Shown here in pieces: positions 26,457 through 36,398 of a stretch of 64,000 bases of DNA. The notes beneath the pieces were generated by a model, which did not search any database, was not told the origin of the DNA, and saw only the letters and a program-made list of their open reading frames with translations. Each line of letters starts with the position of its first letter. Within the stretch, counting starts at the first letter, position 1. The position numbers were made by a program, and so were the translations under genes. This DNA comes from an uncultured Pelagibacteraceae bacterium (GTDB lineage Bacteria > Pseudomonadota > Alphaproteobacteria > Pelagibacterales > Pelagibacteraceae): positions 1 through 64,000 of the forward strand of contig CACODG010000002.1 of the NCBI GenBank assembly GCA_902625945.1. Direction: 5' to 3'.

Positions 26457-27647
26457 TTATTTTAAAACACTTATACCAGGCAAGTCTTTTCCTTCTAAGT
26501 ACTCTAAAAATGCTCCTCCTGCTGTTGATAAGTGAGAGAAAGTAAGTTTGTCATCACTTTTATTTATTGCTGCGAGAGTGTCTCCACCCCCTAGAATAGA
26601 TATTAAAGATTTTTCAATAGTATTTTTAGAGATATTTTCTGCAATCGATAATGTGCCTTTTAAGAAGTTCTCATTTTCAAAATATCCGGCTGGTCCATTC
26701 CACAGAACAGTATTAGACTCGTTAATCTTTTTTTGAATTTTTTTGATTGTATTTAAGCCAATATCTAAAATTATTTCATTTTCTTGAATCTCATCAAGAT
26801 TTTTATTTTTACCGGTTCCTTCAAAGTCTGTTCCTACCACGCAGTCTTCAGGTATTAATATTTTACAATTATGTTCCTCTGCTTTTTTATAAATATTTGC
26901 TATTATCTCTTTTGTATTTTTTTCAATTAAAGATTTACCAACTTTTAAATTCTTGTGAACGAAAAAATTATTAGCCATTGCCCCAACAATTACTATATTG
27001 TTTACTTTTTTTAAAAGATTAATAATAACATTAATCTTTGTAGAAATTTTAGAACCTCCGATAATGCAAGTGACTGGTTCTTTTTTATTTTTTATAACAA
27101 GATTTATTGCCGTTATTTCTTTTTTTAATAATGGACCAGCATAACTTTTTTTTACAAATTTTGTTATACTATGCACAGAAGCTTGTTTTCTATGGGAGCA
27201 TGAAAATGCATCATTTATATAAATGTCCCCAAGTTCACCTAACTTTTTTGAAAAATCTTGGTCATCTTCAGTTTCCTCTTTAAAAAATCTTATATTCTCA
27301 ATTAATATTACCTCACCCCCTTTTAGGTGAGAAAATTTTTCTTTAGTTTCACCATCAAAAGTTCCTCTAAAAAAATAAACATTAGTTTTAAGCGCATCTT
27401 TAAGATATTTGTAGATAGGTATTAAAGACAAGTCAGGAACATTAATTCCTTTTGGTCGACCTAAATGACTAATAATTATAATTTTTGCTTTTTTTTCAAT
27501 TAGTCTTTCTATAAAAGGTAAACATAAAGTTATTCTTGTATCATCTTTTATAACTTTGTCTTTGATTGGAACATTTAAATCTAATCTAAGAATTATCTTT
27601 TGATCTTTTACTTCTAAATCGTCAGGAAAGAAATTTATTTCACCCAT
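26457..27647 (-). CDS. pgk: Phosphoglycerate kinase
   Basis: 396-residue two-domain kinase interconverting 1,3-bisphosphoglycerate and 3-phosphoglycerate. It has ILRLDLNVPIKD near 19, SHLGRPKG near 60, ENIRFFKEE near 116, NDAFSCSHR near 141, a hinge IIGGSKISTK near 195, and the nucleotide motif LWNGPAGYFE near 314 with GGGDTLAA near 350. It starts 9 bases after tkt. The gapA gene usually found between tkt and pgk in alphaproteobacteria is absent here. Confidence 0.96.
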   Translation of the reverse strand: MGEINFFPDDLEVKDQKIILRLDLNVPIKDKVIKDDTRITLCLPFIERLIEKKAKIIIISHLGRPKGINVPDLSLIPIYKYLKDALKTNVYFFRGTFDGETKEKFSHLKGGEVILIENIRFFKEETEDDQDFSKKLGELGDIYINDAFSCSHRKQASVHSITKFVKKSYAGPLLKKEITAINLVIKNKKEPVTCIIGGSKISTKINVIINLLKKVNNIVIVGAMANNFFVHKNLKVGKSLIEKNTKEIIANIYKKAEEHNCKILIPEDCVVGTDFEGTGKNKNLDEIQENEIILDIGLNTIKKIQKKINESNTVLWNGPAGYFENENFLKGTLSIAENISKNTIEKSLISILGGGDTLAAINKSDDKLTFSHLSTAGGAFLEYLEGKDLPGISVLK

Positions 27648-27656
27648 CGACTTCTA

Positions 27657-29639
27657 TTACTTTCTCAATTTTCTTTGAATAAAATTTGCTATATCTTCCT
27701 CTGATAATTTAAAATGTTTGTAAACTTCTTTATAAGGAGCACTTTCACCAAATTTATCAATACCTAAATTGGCACCTTTATTTTTAATATATTTTTGCCA
27801 AGACATTACACTTCCAGCTTCTAAGGTGATGATCAATGAATTTTCTTCTAAAATATCTTTCCGGTAATCTTCAGGTTGTTTATCAAAAAGCTCCATACAC
27901 GGCATTGAAACTACTTTTGAGTGGATATTGCTTTCTTTAAGTTTATCTTGAACTTTTAAGGCAAGTTCTACCTCAGTACCTGAGGCAACCAATGTTACAT
28001 TGCTCTCATGCGAAGTTAAATTAACTACATAGGCTCCTTTTTCACATTTATTCTCTTTAGAATTGCTTGGATTGATGTAAGGAACTTTTTGTCTCGATAA
28101 AGCAATAGCACTTGGGGTATTTTCACTTTTTAAAGCAATTTCCCAACATTCAAATGTTTCATTAATATCTGCCGGCCTGAAGACATTTAAATTCGGAATT
28201 GCTCTCAACCCAGTAAGTTGTTCTATTGGTTGGTGGGTAGGACCATCCTCGCCAAGACCAATTGAGTCGTGTGAAAAAACATAAATTACCTTAAGACCCA
28301 TTAAAGCAGAGAGTCTTATAGAGGGTTTACAATAATCTGAGAATATTAAAAATGTTCCACCATAAGGTATTATACCTCCATATAGCGCTAAACCATTCAT
28401 AACTGCAGCCATTCCATGTTCTCTAACTCCGTAATGAATATAATTTCCATTAAAATTTTTAGAGTTTATAATTTTAGAATTATTTGTTTTTGTATTATTA
28501 GATCCACTTAAATCTGCAGAACCACCTATTAATTCAGGAAGAAAAGCAGAAATTTTTTCTATAGCGGCCATCGAGCATTGTCGTGTTGCTAAACTTGGCT
28601 TAGATTCAAAATTTTTATCTTTTTCTTGACGAATTAAATTTTCTAAACCGTTCAAATCCAATTTCTCATTAGCGCCGTTAAGTTCACTTTTAATTTTAGG
28701 ATCCTTTTTATTGACAGTTTCGATCCATTCATTTTCCATTTGCTCACCTTTGTTACCTATATTTCTCCATTCATCTAGTATTTCTTGAGGTACTTCAAAT
28801 GGCTGGTTATTCCATTTTAATTTTTTTCTTACTAAAGCTATTTCTTCATCTCCCAAAGGAGAGCCGTGAGAGGAAGCTTTACCAGATTTATTAGGTGATC
28901 CAAATCCTATTATAGTTTTACAAGATATTATTGTAGGTTTTTTAGATTTTGATGCTTTTGTGATCGCTTTTGAAATTTGTTTTTCATTATGACCGTTTAT
29001 CTCTAAGAAGCGCCAACCATACGACTCAAATCTTTTTTTGTAATTATCTGAAACACTAAGCGATGTTGAACCGTCAATTGAAATTTTATTATTGTCAAAA
29101 AAAACTATCAAATTCTTTAATTTTAGATGACCAGCGAGACTCATTGCTTCATGACTAATTCCCTCCATTAAGTCTCCGTCACTCGCAATTACATAGGTTT
29201 TGTTATTAATGACAGAAGAACTAAATTTTTTTCTAAATATTTCTTCTGCTATTGCCATACCTACTGCATTACCTAAACCTTGACCTAAAGGACCAGTCGT
29301 CGTCTCAATTCCAGTGCCTTTTTTATATTCAGGGTGGCCGGCGCAAATAGAATTTAATTGTCGAAAATTTTTGATATCTTGGATTGAAACCGATTTGTAG
29401 CCCGTTAAATAAAGTAAAGAGTAAAGAAGCATTGATCCATGACCTGCAGATAAAATAAATCTATCTCTGTTGACCCAGTTAGGGTTTTTGGGATTAAACC
29501 TGAGGTGGTATTTAAACAAAACTGTAGCAACATCTGCCATACCCATCGGCATGCCGGGATGGCCAGAATTTGCTTTTTGTACCGCATCGATTGATAAAAA
29601 TCTCAATGCATTCGATAATTGATTAAAATTTACACTCAC
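27657..29639 (-). CDS. tkt: Transketolase
   Basis: ThDP-dependent transfer of two-carbon units in the pentose phosphate pathway. It has [21 protein letters not shown] near 13 ([10 protein letters not shown] core), [12 protein letters not shown] near 115, the ThDP motif ASDGDLMEG...NN near 152-185, and the pyrimidine-domain [10 protein letters not shown] near 400 and [15 protein letters not shown] near 458. Length (660) is normal. It is the first gene of the minus-strand group and diverges from the coiled-coil gene across 57 bases. Confidence 0.97.
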   Translation of the reverse strand: MSVNFNQLSNALRFLSIDAVQKANSGHPGMPMGMADVATVLFKYHLRFNPKNPNWVNRDRFILSAGHGSMLLYSLLYLTGYKSVSIQDIKNFRQLNSICAGHPEYKKGTGIETTTGPLGQGLGNAVGMAIAEEIFRKKFSSSVINNKTYVIASDGDLMEGISHEAMSLAGHLKLKNLIVFFDNNKISIDGSTSLSVSDNYKKRFESYGWRFLEINGHNEKQISKAITKASKSKKPTIISCKTIIGFGSPNKSGKASSHGSPLGDEEIALVRKKLKWNNQPFEVPQEILDEWRNIGNKGEQMENEWIETVNKKDPKIKSELNGANEKLDLNGLENLIRQEKDKNFESKPSLATRQCSMAAIEKISAFLPELIGGSADLSGSNNTKTNNSKIINSKNFNGNYIHYGVREHGMAAVMNGLALYGGIIPYGGTFLIFSDYCKPSIRLSALMGLKVIYVFSHDSIGLGEDGPTHQPIEQLTGLRAIPNLNVFRPADINETFECWEIALKSENTPSAIALSRQKVPYINPSNSKENKCEKGAYVVNLTSHESNVTLVASGTEVELALKVQDKLKESNIHSKVVSMPCMELFDKQPEDYRKDILEENSLIITLEAGSVMSWQKYIKNKGANLGIDKFGESAPYKEVYKHFKLSEEDIANFIQRKLRK

Positions 29640-29685
29640 TTTAAATAACCTATATAGACTTAAACTAAGTATATCAATAATATGA

Positions 29686-29691
29686 TATAAT
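29686..29691 (+). promoter_or_regulatory. Perfect -10 hexamer placed for a leaderless transcript
   Basis: TATAAT at 29686-29691 is six bases upstream of the ATG at 29697, so transcription would start at or within a base or two of the start codon. No convincing -35 is found at 16-18 base spacing; the best is TTAAAC at 29660 with 20 bases. The sequence is AT-rich, so chance occurrence is possible. Confidence 0.35.
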
Positions 29692-29696
29692 ATTTT

Positions 29697-30020
29697 ATGA
29701 GTATAATTGAGAAGAAAGAAAAAAATTTAAATTTATTAATTAACAAGCTTAACTCACTTACATTAACTTATTCACAACCAACATATGAAATTGAAAAAAT
29801 TAAAACTGAAAAAAACGAAATTTTAAGACAAAAAATTAAAATAGAAAAAAAGAATCAAGAATTAATGAGAGAGCATAAACACCTTAAAGAAAAGATTCAG
29901 AATTTACAATCTGAAGCAAAAAAGAGGTCAGAATTAGAAGATAACTTTAACCAAGAAATAGAGGAATTAAGTCAGGAAACTGAAAATTTGGTTTCAGAAA
30001 TTGAAAAATGGCAAACGTAA
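29697..30020 (+). CDS. Small coiled-coil protein (DUF4164-like) upstream of zapA
   Basis: 107-residue protein that is almost entirely predicted coiled coil from about residue 30 on, rich in Glu, Lys, Leu and Gln heptads. No catalytic motif is seen. Alphaproteobacteria often carry a DUF4164-type coiled-coil gene just before zapA, and this gene overlaps zapA by 13 bases. A role in division-ring organisation with ZapA is a context-based inference. Confidence 0.65.
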   Translation: MSIIEKKEKNLNLLINKLNSLTLTYSQPTYEIEKIKTEKNEILRQKIKIEKKNQELMREHKHLKEKIQNLQSEAKKRSELEDNFNQEIEELSQETENLVSEIEKWQT

Positions 30021-30454
30021 ATGTAAAATTTAACAATAAAGATTACCTGCTTTCTTGTGATGATGGTCAAGAAGAGGCTTTAAAAAAATTAACTAAGTTT
30101 TTAGATAATAAATATTCTCAACTAAAAGATAAGCTAGGAAATATTGGGGAAAATAAGCTGTTACTAATTACAACAATTAAACTGATCGATGAATATTTTG
30201 ACTTAAAACAGAAAGTTACTCATCAAAAAACTAAATTAGATCAAATCTCATTAAAATTTAAGGAAATAAGATCTTTAGCAATAAAATATAAAGAAGATAA
30301 AGACGTTGAGATAAAAAAATTAAATGATGAATTAGAAAAATTTAAAAAAACAATCGAAGAAAATAATTCACTCTATGAGTCTATGCTAGATAAAACAACT
30401 CAGTCGCTAGAAAAAATTATATCAAATACAGAATCATTGTCTAAAATACAATAG
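30008..30454 (+). CDS. zapA: Cell division protein ZapA
   Basis: ZapA bundles FtsZ at the division ring. The N-terminal globular part starts [23 protein letters not shown] (motif VKFNNKDYLLSC) with ALKKLTKFLDNKY near 25 and the hydrophobic LLLITTIKLIDEYFDL near 52. A long C-terminal coiled coil follows to 148, longer than the roughly 100-residue enteric form. The start overlaps the preceding coiled-coil gene, and the next gene abuts its stop directly, leaving no room for a 6S RNA gene, which often lies here in other proteobacteria. Confidence 0.85.
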   Translation: MANVNVKFNNKDYLLSCDDGQEEALKKLTKFLDNKYSQLKDKLGNIGENKLLLITTIKLIDEYFDLKQKVTHQKTKLDQISLKFKEIRSLAIKYKEDKDVEIKKLNDELEKFKKTIEENNSLYESMLDKTTQSLEKIISNTESLSKIQ

Positions 30455-31006
30455 ATGGATAAAAAAGATCTAATTAGAAAGAGTTATTTTCTTAAAAGAA
30501 AAAAAAATTTTTTTGATATCGAGGATGATTTTTTTTTCCCACTAATCAAATTAATCAAAAAAAATAAAATTAGAAACAAAAATATCTCAATATATTACCC
30601 TAATTCATATGAGGTCAATATTTTAAAGATATTAGATTTAAAGTTTTTTAAACCTTTTAACTTTCTTCTCCCGATTATCGAAGATAATAGTTTAATGAAC
30701 TTTTATATATGGAAAAAAAACGATATTCTTTTTATCAATAAATACGGAATTCTTGAGCCAGAAAAGTCTAAAAAAATTATACCATCGATCGTACTTGTTC
30801 CTTTACTAGCCTTTGACATAGAGAAAAATAGGATCGGTTATGGAAAAGGTTTTTACGATAAATTTTTTAATAAATACTTAAAGATAAATAAAAAAATTTT
30901 AACTGTTGGAGTTGCTTTTTCCTTTCAAAAACATCATAACCTGCCAGTTAATAGTAAAGATTTTAAATTAAATTACATAATTACAGAAAAAGGTATTATA
31001 AAATGA
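30455..31006 (+). CDS. 5-formyltetrahydrofolate cyclo-ligase
   Basis: Converts 5-formyl-THF to 5,10-methenyl-THF with ATP. The C-terminal signature is complete: VPLLAFDIEKNRIGYGKGFYDKFF, seen as LAFD and RIGYGKGFYD around 115-134, then VGVAFSFQ near 150. The N-terminal substrate part is divergent. Length (183) is typical. It abuts zapA and overlaps the next gene by 4 bases; this neighbourhood is common in proteobacteria. Confidence 0.9.
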   Translation: MDKKDLIRKSYFLKRKKNFFDIEDDFFFPLIKLIKKNKIRNKNISIYYPNSYEVNILKILDLKFFKPFNFLLPIIEDNSLMNFYIWKKNDILFINKYGILEPEKSKKIIPSIVLVPLLAFDIEKNRIGYGKGFYDKFFNKYLKINKKILTVGVAFSFQKHHNLPVNSKDFKLNYIITEKGIIK

Positions 31007-31809
31007 AAATTCTAGTCTTAGGAGATGTTATGGGCTCTTCAGGAAGAGAGGCACTTAATAAAAATCTTTCATTGATTTTAAAAGAGAACAATATTGATTT
31101 TTCTATAATCAATGGAGAAAATGCTTCTGACGACGGCAAGGGAATTACGAGAGAAATAGCTGAAAATTTTTTCTCATTAGGAATTGATGTGATAACTTCT
31201 GGAAATCATATTTGGGACAAGGAAGAAATTATAAAATTTATTGATACTGAAAAAAGGCTCCTTAGGCCCGCTAACTTAGCTGAAGGATCCCCAGGAAGAG
31301 GTTTTGGTATTTATACTACTAAAAATAAAAAATTTAAAGTTGGAGTTATTAATCTAATGGGTAATGTTTTTATGAGAAAATCTGAAGATGTTTTCAAAAT
31401 AGCAAAAGATATTTCTAAAAAAATTGTAATAAAAAAAAACGTAGATTTTTCTGTAGTCGACTTTCACGGTGAAATTACTAGTGAGAAAATGGCTATGGGT
31501 CATTTTTTTGATGGAATTTCTACTTGCGTAATTGGCACTCACACTCACGTCCCAACAGCTGACACTAGAATTTTAGAAAGTGGAACAGCTTATCAAACAG
31601 ACATAGGAATGTGTGGAGATTACAATTCAGTGATTGGAATGAATAAAGAAAATTCAATAAAAAGATTTTTTAGAGATAAAGATGCGTTAAAACATTTCCC
31701 ATCCGAGGGAGAAGGAACATTGTCGGGAATAATTGTTGAAGGCGATAAAAATACTGGTTTAGCTAAAAAAGTTTCTAGATTAATTACAGGAGGTGTTTTA
31801 CAAAAATAA
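31003..31809 (+). CDS. ymdB: YmdB-family metallophosphoesterase (TIGR00282)
   Basis: Calcineurin-fold phosphoesterase; characterised relatives hydrolyse 2',3'-cyclic nucleotides. The metal motifs are LVLGDVMGSSGR near 4, NGENASDDGKGI near 36, SGNHIWD near 65, VDFHGEITSEKMAM near 150 and IGTHTHVPTAD near 175. Length (268) is standard. It overlaps the cyclo-ligase gene by 4 bases and precedes yebC by 2. The physiological substrate is unknown in this lineage. Confidence 0.92.
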   Translation: MKILVLGDVMGSSGREALNKNLSLILKENNIDFSIINGENASDDGKGITREIAENFFSLGIDVITSGNHIWDKEEIIKFIDTEKRLLRPANLAEGSPGRGFGIYTTKNKKFKVGVINLMGNVFMRKSEDVFKIAKDISKKIVIKKNVDFSVVDFHGEITSEKMAMGHFFDGISTCVIGTHTHVPTADTRILESGTAYQTDIGMCGDYNSVIGMNKENSIKRFFRDKDALKHFPSEGEGTLSGIIVEGDKNTGLAKKVSRLITGGVLQK

Positions 31810-31811
31810 TT

Positions 31812-32534
31812 ATGGCTGGACATTCTCATTGGGCAGGTATTAAACATAAAAAAGGCAGAGCTGATAAAGAAAGATCTAAAATATTTTCAAAACTTTCGAG
31901 AGAAATTACTGTTGCTGCAAAACTTGGAGATAAGGATCCGGATATGAACCCGAGACTAAGGACAGCTATTCAGGCAGCTAAGCAATCCAATATGCCTAAA
32001 GAGAATATTACAAGAGCTATTAATAAATCAGAGGCATCTGGAGATAAAAGTTACGAAAATTTAAGATATGAAGGATTTGGACCATTTAATACCGCGCTTA
32101 TAATTGAAACTTTAACTGATAATAAAAATAGATCTGCATCAAGTATAAGAACTGTGTTACAAAAAAATGGAGGCAGGCTAGGAGAGACAGGTTCCACTTC
32201 ACATAAGTTTTACATTTGTGGAGTCATTCATATTGACATAAATATAGTGAGCTACGAGCAAGTTTTTGAAGAAGCAATCAATTTAGGTGCCAAGGATTGT
32301 TTTAACAATACTGAATTCCATGAAATAGTGACAGAGAAAGATGATTTTTATAAAATTAAGTCTGAACTTGAAAAGAAAATAGAAAGTTTTTTATACTCAG
32401 CGATAGAATGGAGACCATTTGATATTATAAATTTAAATAAAGCACAGAGTAAACAAATGATAGATGTTTTAAGTGCACTTGAAGAATTGGACGATGTTCA
32501 AAAAATATTTACTAACGTAAAATTAGAAAATTGA
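31812..32534 (+). CDS. yebC: YebC/PmpR family translation or regulatory factor
   Basis: 240-residue YebC-type protein starting MAGHSHWAGIKHKKGRADKERSKIFSKL, of which GHSHWAGIKHKKG is the hallmark. It continues with AAKLGDKDPDMNPRLR near 37, PKENITRAI near 62, YEGFGP near 81 and NRSASSIRTVL near 98. Members have been described as transcription regulators and, more recently, as factors easing proline-linked stalling. It stands next to a ruvC-like gene, as in many proteobacteria, with the stop of yebC 5 bases before the preferred ruvC start. Confidence 0.95.
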   Translation: MAGHSHWAGIKHKKGRADKERSKIFSKLSREITVAAKLGDKDPDMNPRLRTAIQAAKQSNMPKENITRAINKSEASGDKSYENLRYEGFGPFNTALIIETLTDNKNRSASSIRTVLQKNGGRLGETGSTSHKFYICGVIHIDINIVSYEQVFEEAINLGAKDCFNNTEFHEIVTEKDDFYKIKSELEKKIESFLYSAIEWRPFDIINLNKAQSKQMIDVLSALEELDDVQKIFTNVKLEN

Positions 32535-32539
32535 ATAAA

Positions 32540-33025
32540 ATGAAAGTTTTAGGAATAGACCCTGGTTTAAGTGGAGCGATTGCAATTCTAGAAGATAATA
32601 AAGTAATAAGCTTGTTTGATATGCCCGTAATGTCTGAAGGAAAAAAAAATAAAAGACAACTAAACAGTGCACAATTAGTAAATATTATTAAACAAAATAC
32701 TTCAAATGATGAGGAGATAGCAGTAGTTGTAGAGCAAGTTAACGCAATGCCTGGCCAAGGAGTTACTAGTATGTTCAATTTTGGTCAAACTTTTGGTGCT
32801 ATAAAGGGAGTTTGTGCGGCTTTGGAATTGCCTATTTTCTTTGTAAGGCCTTCGAAATGGAAGAAGCATTTTGAACTAATTAATTCATCAAAAGACGCAA
32901 GCAGGACTAAAGTGATAGAGATGTATCCCTCCTTATCTAATCAACTATCGAAAAAAAAAGATGTAAATAAATCTGATGCGGTTTTGATAGCAAGATTTTA
33001 TAACGAGACAAGATATAAGGATTAA
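32540..33025 (+). CDS. RuvC-like Holliday-junction resolvase, divergent type
   Basis: RNase H-fold nuclease likely resolving four-way junctions. The acidic residues are placed at GIDPGLSG near 5, VVVEQVNAMPGQG near 63 and KSDAVLIARFY near 149. The MPGQG, FNFGQTFG and PSKWKKHF motifs resemble the shorter phage- or alphaproteobacterial-type RuvC-like family rather than canonical RuvC. I chose ATG at 32540 over TTG at 32531 because family proteins start M-K-x-L-G-I-D. The usual ruvA and ruvB do not follow; tolQ comes next after 62 bases. The function as a resolvase is inferred. Confidence 0.8.
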   Translation: MKVLGIDPGLSGAIAILEDNKVISLFDMPVMSEGKKNKRQLNSAQLVNIIKQNTSNDEEIAVVVEQVNAMPGQGVTSMFNFGQTFGAIKGVCAALELPIFFVRPSKWKKHFELINSSKDASRTKVIEMYPSLSNQLSKKKDVNKSDAVLIARFYNETRYKD

Positions 33026-33087
33026 ATCATCACTAATTTAATAAAAAACGCCAAATTCATGACACATTCTAAAAGTAATTAAAGTCA

Positions 33088-33768
33088 ATGGAACAAGATA
33101 TTGCATCGCAAGTAGTTGGCTTAGGAGGAGCATCGGACTTTTCTTTATGGAGTCTTTTTATGCGAGCAGATTTTGTTGTAAAGTTTGTAATAGTTTTATT
33201 GATAGCTAGCTCGATATTCTCTTGGGCACTAATTTTCGATAAATTTAAGTTATTTAAAAAAATAAATAAATCTACCGAAGATTTTGAAAAGAAATTTTGG
33301 AAAGCTAAATCAGCTGAAAGTTTTAACAATAACTTACCCGCTAATTCCACTGATCCAGCAACTTTGATTTTTAAAGCAGCAATGTCTGAATTGATAAAAA
33401 CAAAAAGACAATCAGCTTCAATTCAATCTGCTAGAGTTGAAAGAATTTTAGAGATAGCCACAGACAATGAACTAAAAAAAGTTGAAAAGAACTTCACTTT
33501 TTTGGCAACAATTGGATCAACCGCACCTTTCATTGGTTTATTTGGAACAGTTTGGGGAATTATGAATTCTTTTCAGTCCATAGCTATTTCAAGAAATACT
33601 AGTCTTGCAATCGTGGCACCCGGCATAGCAGAGGCTTTATTTGCTACAGCATTAGGTTTACTTGCAGCTATTCCAGCAGTAGTTGCTTATAACAAATTTA
33701 ATAGTGACTCTAGAAGATATTTTTCAAAAATAGATAATTTTTCGAAACGATTTTTATCAATAATTTAA
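33088..33768 (+). CDS. tolQ: Tol-Pal system proton channel subunit TolQ
   Basis: Inner-membrane MotA/ExbB/TolQ-family protein using proton motive force for outer-membrane invagination. Three helices are seen near 28-50, 130-155 and 165-195, with FIGLFGTVWGIMNSF near 144 and ALFATALGLLAAIPAVVAYN near 187 (ATALGLLAAIPA core). Length 226 is normal. It starts the tolQRAB-pal-cpoB cluster. The ybgC thioesterase gene often placed before tolQ is missing. Confidence 0.95.
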   Translation: MEQDIASQVVGLGGASDFSLWSLFMRADFVVKFVIVLLIASSIFSWALIFDKFKLFKKINKSTEDFEKKFWKAKSAESFNNNLPANSTDPATLIFKAAMSELIKTKRQSASIQSARVERILEIATDNELKKVEKNFTFLATIGSTAPFIGLFGTVWGIMNSFQSIAISRNTSLAIVAPGIAEALFATALGLLAAIPAVVAYNKFNSDSRRYFSKIDNFSKRFLSII

Positions 33769-33771
33769 AAA

Positions 33772-34185
33772 ATGACTTTCAAATTTAATCGCTCAAAAAA
33801 TGAACCTATGAGTGAAATCAACGTAACACCATTCGTGGATGTTATGCTTGTTTTATTAATAATTTTTATGGTTACTGCTCCTTTGTTAACAGTAGGAGTT
33901 CAAGTTGATTTACCAGAGTCAGCAGCAGACTCTCTTCCAGATGATCAAGAACCGCTAACAATCAGCATTAACTCTAAAGGTGAGATTTATATTCAGGAGC
34001 ATCAAGTAACATATCAAAAAATGGTGCCTAAATTGCTTGCTATTGCAAAGAACAGAACTGACACAAGAATTTACGTAAGGGGCGATAAAAATATTAATTA
34101 TGGAAGAGTACTTGAAGTTATGGGAACTTTATCTGGAGCTGGTTTTTCTAAAGTTGCTCTAATTTCTGAACCATATAAAAACTAG
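33772..34185 (+). CDS. tolR: Tol-Pal system protein TolR
   Basis: 137-residue ExbD/TolR protein with one membrane helix. SEINVTPFVDVMLVLLIIFMVTAPLL spans about 14-40; its VTPFVDVMLVLL core includes the proton-carrying Asp. The periplasmic part contains VDLPES near 47 and IYVRGDKNINYG near 103. It forms the stator motor with TolQ. It starts 3 bases after tolQ. Confidence 0.95.
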   Translation: MTFKFNRSKNEPMSEINVTPFVDVMLVLLIIFMVTAPLLTVGVQVDLPESAADSLPDDQEPLTISINSKGEIYIQEHQVTYQKMVPKLLAIAKNRTDTRIYVRGDKNINYGRVLEVMGTLSGAGFSKVALISEPYKN

Positions 34186-34197
34186 TTAGGATGAGTT

Positions 34198-35007
34198 ATG
34201 ATAAGAAGTTTATTTTATTCAATAACATTTCATTCAATAATGATTCTATTAACTGTTTTAAGCTTACCGTTCATGATTAGAGATCCAATAGAATTACCCC
34301 CAATAGTATCTGTTGAATTAATTCAAATTTCAGATAAAACCAATATTCCATACGCTCCAAAAGCAAGAAAAATTATAGAGGAGACTAAGAAAAAAGAGGA
34401 AGAACGAGTAGTTTCTGAGCAGGCACCTCCGGCTGCTAAAGCTAAAGAAAAACCTGACAGAATACCTTTGCCAGATGAAAAAAAAGAGGAAAAAAAAATA
34501 ATAAAAAAAAAACAAAATCCAGAGGAAATTAAACCAGAGATACGGCAATCATCAGAATTTGAAAAAAAAGAAATAATAGATACAAATCAAATTGCGGCCC
34601 TAATAGATAAAGCAAAAGAAGTTGAGGCAGTTAAAGAGCAAGAGAATAAAAAAATTACTCAAAGTAATAAAAAAAATTCTTTTGCGACTGGATTAACATT
34701 ATCTGAGGAAGATGCCTTGAGAGCACAAATTTTCGGTTGCTGGAGCGTACCTTTAGGATTACCTTACGACCAAGATTTATTAGTAAGAATCAAGCTGCAA
34801 CTTAAAAAAGATGGTACAATAATGAAATCAGAAATACTTGATCATGAGCGTATGAATAGGCCAGGACAAAAATTTTACAAAGTTTTAGCTGAGAGCGCAT
34901 TAAGAGCTGTCCGATTATGTCAACCTTTAAAAGTCCCTCCCACAGGATATGATAAATGGAAAGATCTTCAGTTAAACTTCAACCCTACAGAAATGCTAAA
35001 AGGATAA
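34198..35007 (+). CDS. tolA: Tol-Pal system protein TolA
   Basis: 269-residue spanning protein: an N-terminal membrane helix (about 8-26), a long Lys/Glu/Pro-rich periplasmic region with two hydrophilic helices (about 55-165), and a C-terminal domain from about 170. The last has [11 protein letters not shown] near 180, [13 protein letters not shown] near 196 and [12 protein letters not shown] near 239, fitting the TolA/TonB C-terminal fold with its two cysteines. It links TolQR to Pal. The position between tolR and tolB agrees. Confidence 0.88.
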   Translation: MIRSLFYSITFHSIMILLTVLSLPFMIRDPIELPPIVSVELIQISDKTNIPYAPKARKIIEETKKKEEERVVSEQAPPAAKAKEKPDRIPLPDEKKEEKKIIKKKQNPEEIKPEIRQSSEFEKKEIIDTNQIAALIDKAKEVEAVKEQENKKITQSNKKNSFATGLTLSEEDALRAQIFGCWSVPLGLPYDQDLLVRIKLQLKKDGTIMKSEILDHERMNRPGQKFYKVLAESALRAVRLCQPLKVPPTGYDKWKDLQLNFNPTEMLKG

Positions 35008-35008
35008 A

Positions 35009-36346
35009 ATGAAAAAAATTATTTTTATATTTTTTATTAACATAATTTTTTTAAATAAAAGCTATGGATTGATAGAAGTAGATATTACTCGAGGAAATTT
35101 AGATCCGCTTCCGATTGCTGTTTCTCCGTTACATGTTGATATTAAATCTGATGAGTATGAAGGTTTGAAAGTAAGAGATTTAGGTCACGAAATATCAAAA
35201 ATTATTGAGAGTAATTTTAGAAATACCGGTTTATTTAATCCATTAAAAAAAGAGGCTTTTGTTCAGAAACCGGACATAGCACATTTAAAACCAAGATTTG
35301 AAGACTGGAGATTAATAAAAGCTCAAGCACTAGTTACTGGTAAATTATTAGTCAAAGATAATAAATTAAAAATAGAATTTCGGCTTTGGGATCTTACGGC
35401 AGCTCAAGAAATGACCGCTTTAGCTTTTACAACAACCCCATCTAATTGGAGACGTGTCGCACATATAATTTCGGATAAAATTTATGAGAGACTTACTGGC
35501 GAGGAAGGATATTTTGACACAAGAATAATTTATGTTGCTGAAAGTGGACCTAAAAGTCAAAGAGTTAAAAAACTAGCAATTATGGATCAAGATGGATCAA
35601 ATACTAAATATCTTACTTTAGGAAATGAACTAGTTTTGACTCCAAGATTTAATCCAACTAATCAAATGGTAACTTACATGTCATATTTTAGAAATATGCC
35701 GAGAGTTTATCTGCTTGATATTGAAACAGGGACCCAAGAAATAGTTGGTAATTTTCCAGGAATGACGTTTGCACCAAGATTCTCGCCAGATGGAAAAAAA
35801 ATAATTATGAGTTTTGCAAAAGATGGAAATTCAGATATTTATACGATGGATTTAGACTCTAGAGTTGTAGAAAGAATTACTGAACATTCTTCAATTGATA
35901 CCTCTCCATCTTTTTCCCCTGATGGAAAATTTATTGCATTCAATTCTGATCGAAGTGGATTACAACAAATCTATGTCATGAGGAGTGATGGTAGCAATGT
36001 AAAAAGAATTACTTTCGGCAAGGGAATTTACGGAACACCTGTTTGGTCACCAAGAGGAGATTTAATTGCATTCACAAAAATGCGTAAGGGAAGATTTTAT
36101 ATAGGAGTGATGAGAACCGATGGTACCGGTGAAAGATTATTGACAGAAAACTACTATCAAGAAGCTCCTTCTTGGTCACCTAATGGAAGAGTGCTAGTTT
36201 TTTACAGGGAGACCAAAGCTGGAGAAAAAGGAGAGGGTTTTTCGGCAAAACTATGGTCTATTGACATTACTGGATATAACGAAAGAAGGCTTTCTACTAA
36301 AACTGACGCTTCAGACCCATCTTGGTCCTCATTATTATCTAAGTGA
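35009..36346 (+). CDS. tolB: Tol-Pal system periplasmic protein TolB
   Basis: 445 residues with a signal peptide ([20 protein letters not shown], cleavage likely after the first 20), an N-terminal domain with [15 protein letters not shown] near 23, and a six-bladed propeller with repeated SPDGKKI, SPDGKFI, SPRGDLI and SPNGRVL motifs between about 225 and 425. TolB binds Pal and TolA. It starts 1 base after tolA ends. The 75-base gap to pal suggests that pal also has its own promoter. Confidence 0.96.
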   Translation: MKKIIFIFFINIIFLNKSYGLIEVDITRGNLDPLPIAVSPLHVDIKSDEYEGLKVRDLGHEISKIIESNFRNTGLFNPLKKEAFVQKPDIAHLKPRFEDWRLIKAQALVTGKLLVKDNKLKIEFRLWDLTAAQEMTALAFTTTPSNWRRVAHIISDKIYERLTGEEGYFDTRIIYVAESGPKSQRVKKLAIMDQDGSNTKYLTLGNELVLTPRFNPTNQMVTYMSYFRNMPRVYLLDIETGTQEIVGNFPGMTFAPRFSPDGKKIIMSFAKDGNSDIYTMDLDSRVVERITEHSSIDTSPSFSPDGKFIAFNSDRSGLQQIYVMRSDGSNVKRITFGKGIYGTPVWSPRGDLIAFTKMRKGRFYIGVMRTDGTGERLLTENYYQEAPSWSPNGRVLVFYRETKAGEKGEGFSAKLWSIDITGYNERRLSTKTDASDPSWSSLLSK

Positions 36347-36370
36347 GGTTGAATTTTATGTAAAATATAC

Positions 36371-36398
36371 TTGAATAATTTTGAATAATTTGAAATAA
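36371..36398 (+). repeat. Short tandem repeat upstream of pal
   Basis: Two perfect copies of TTGAATAATT (36371-36380 and 36381-36390) are followed by a third degenerate TGAAATAA. The period is about one helical turn. It lies in the only sizeable gap of the tol cluster, so it may be part of a promoter or a regulator site; no function can be shown. Confidence 0.5.

Noticed and set aside
30440-30470. 6S RNA between zapA and the 5-FTHF cyclo-ligase gene
   Set aside because: The two genes abut with no space, so a 6S gene, if present, is elsewhere.
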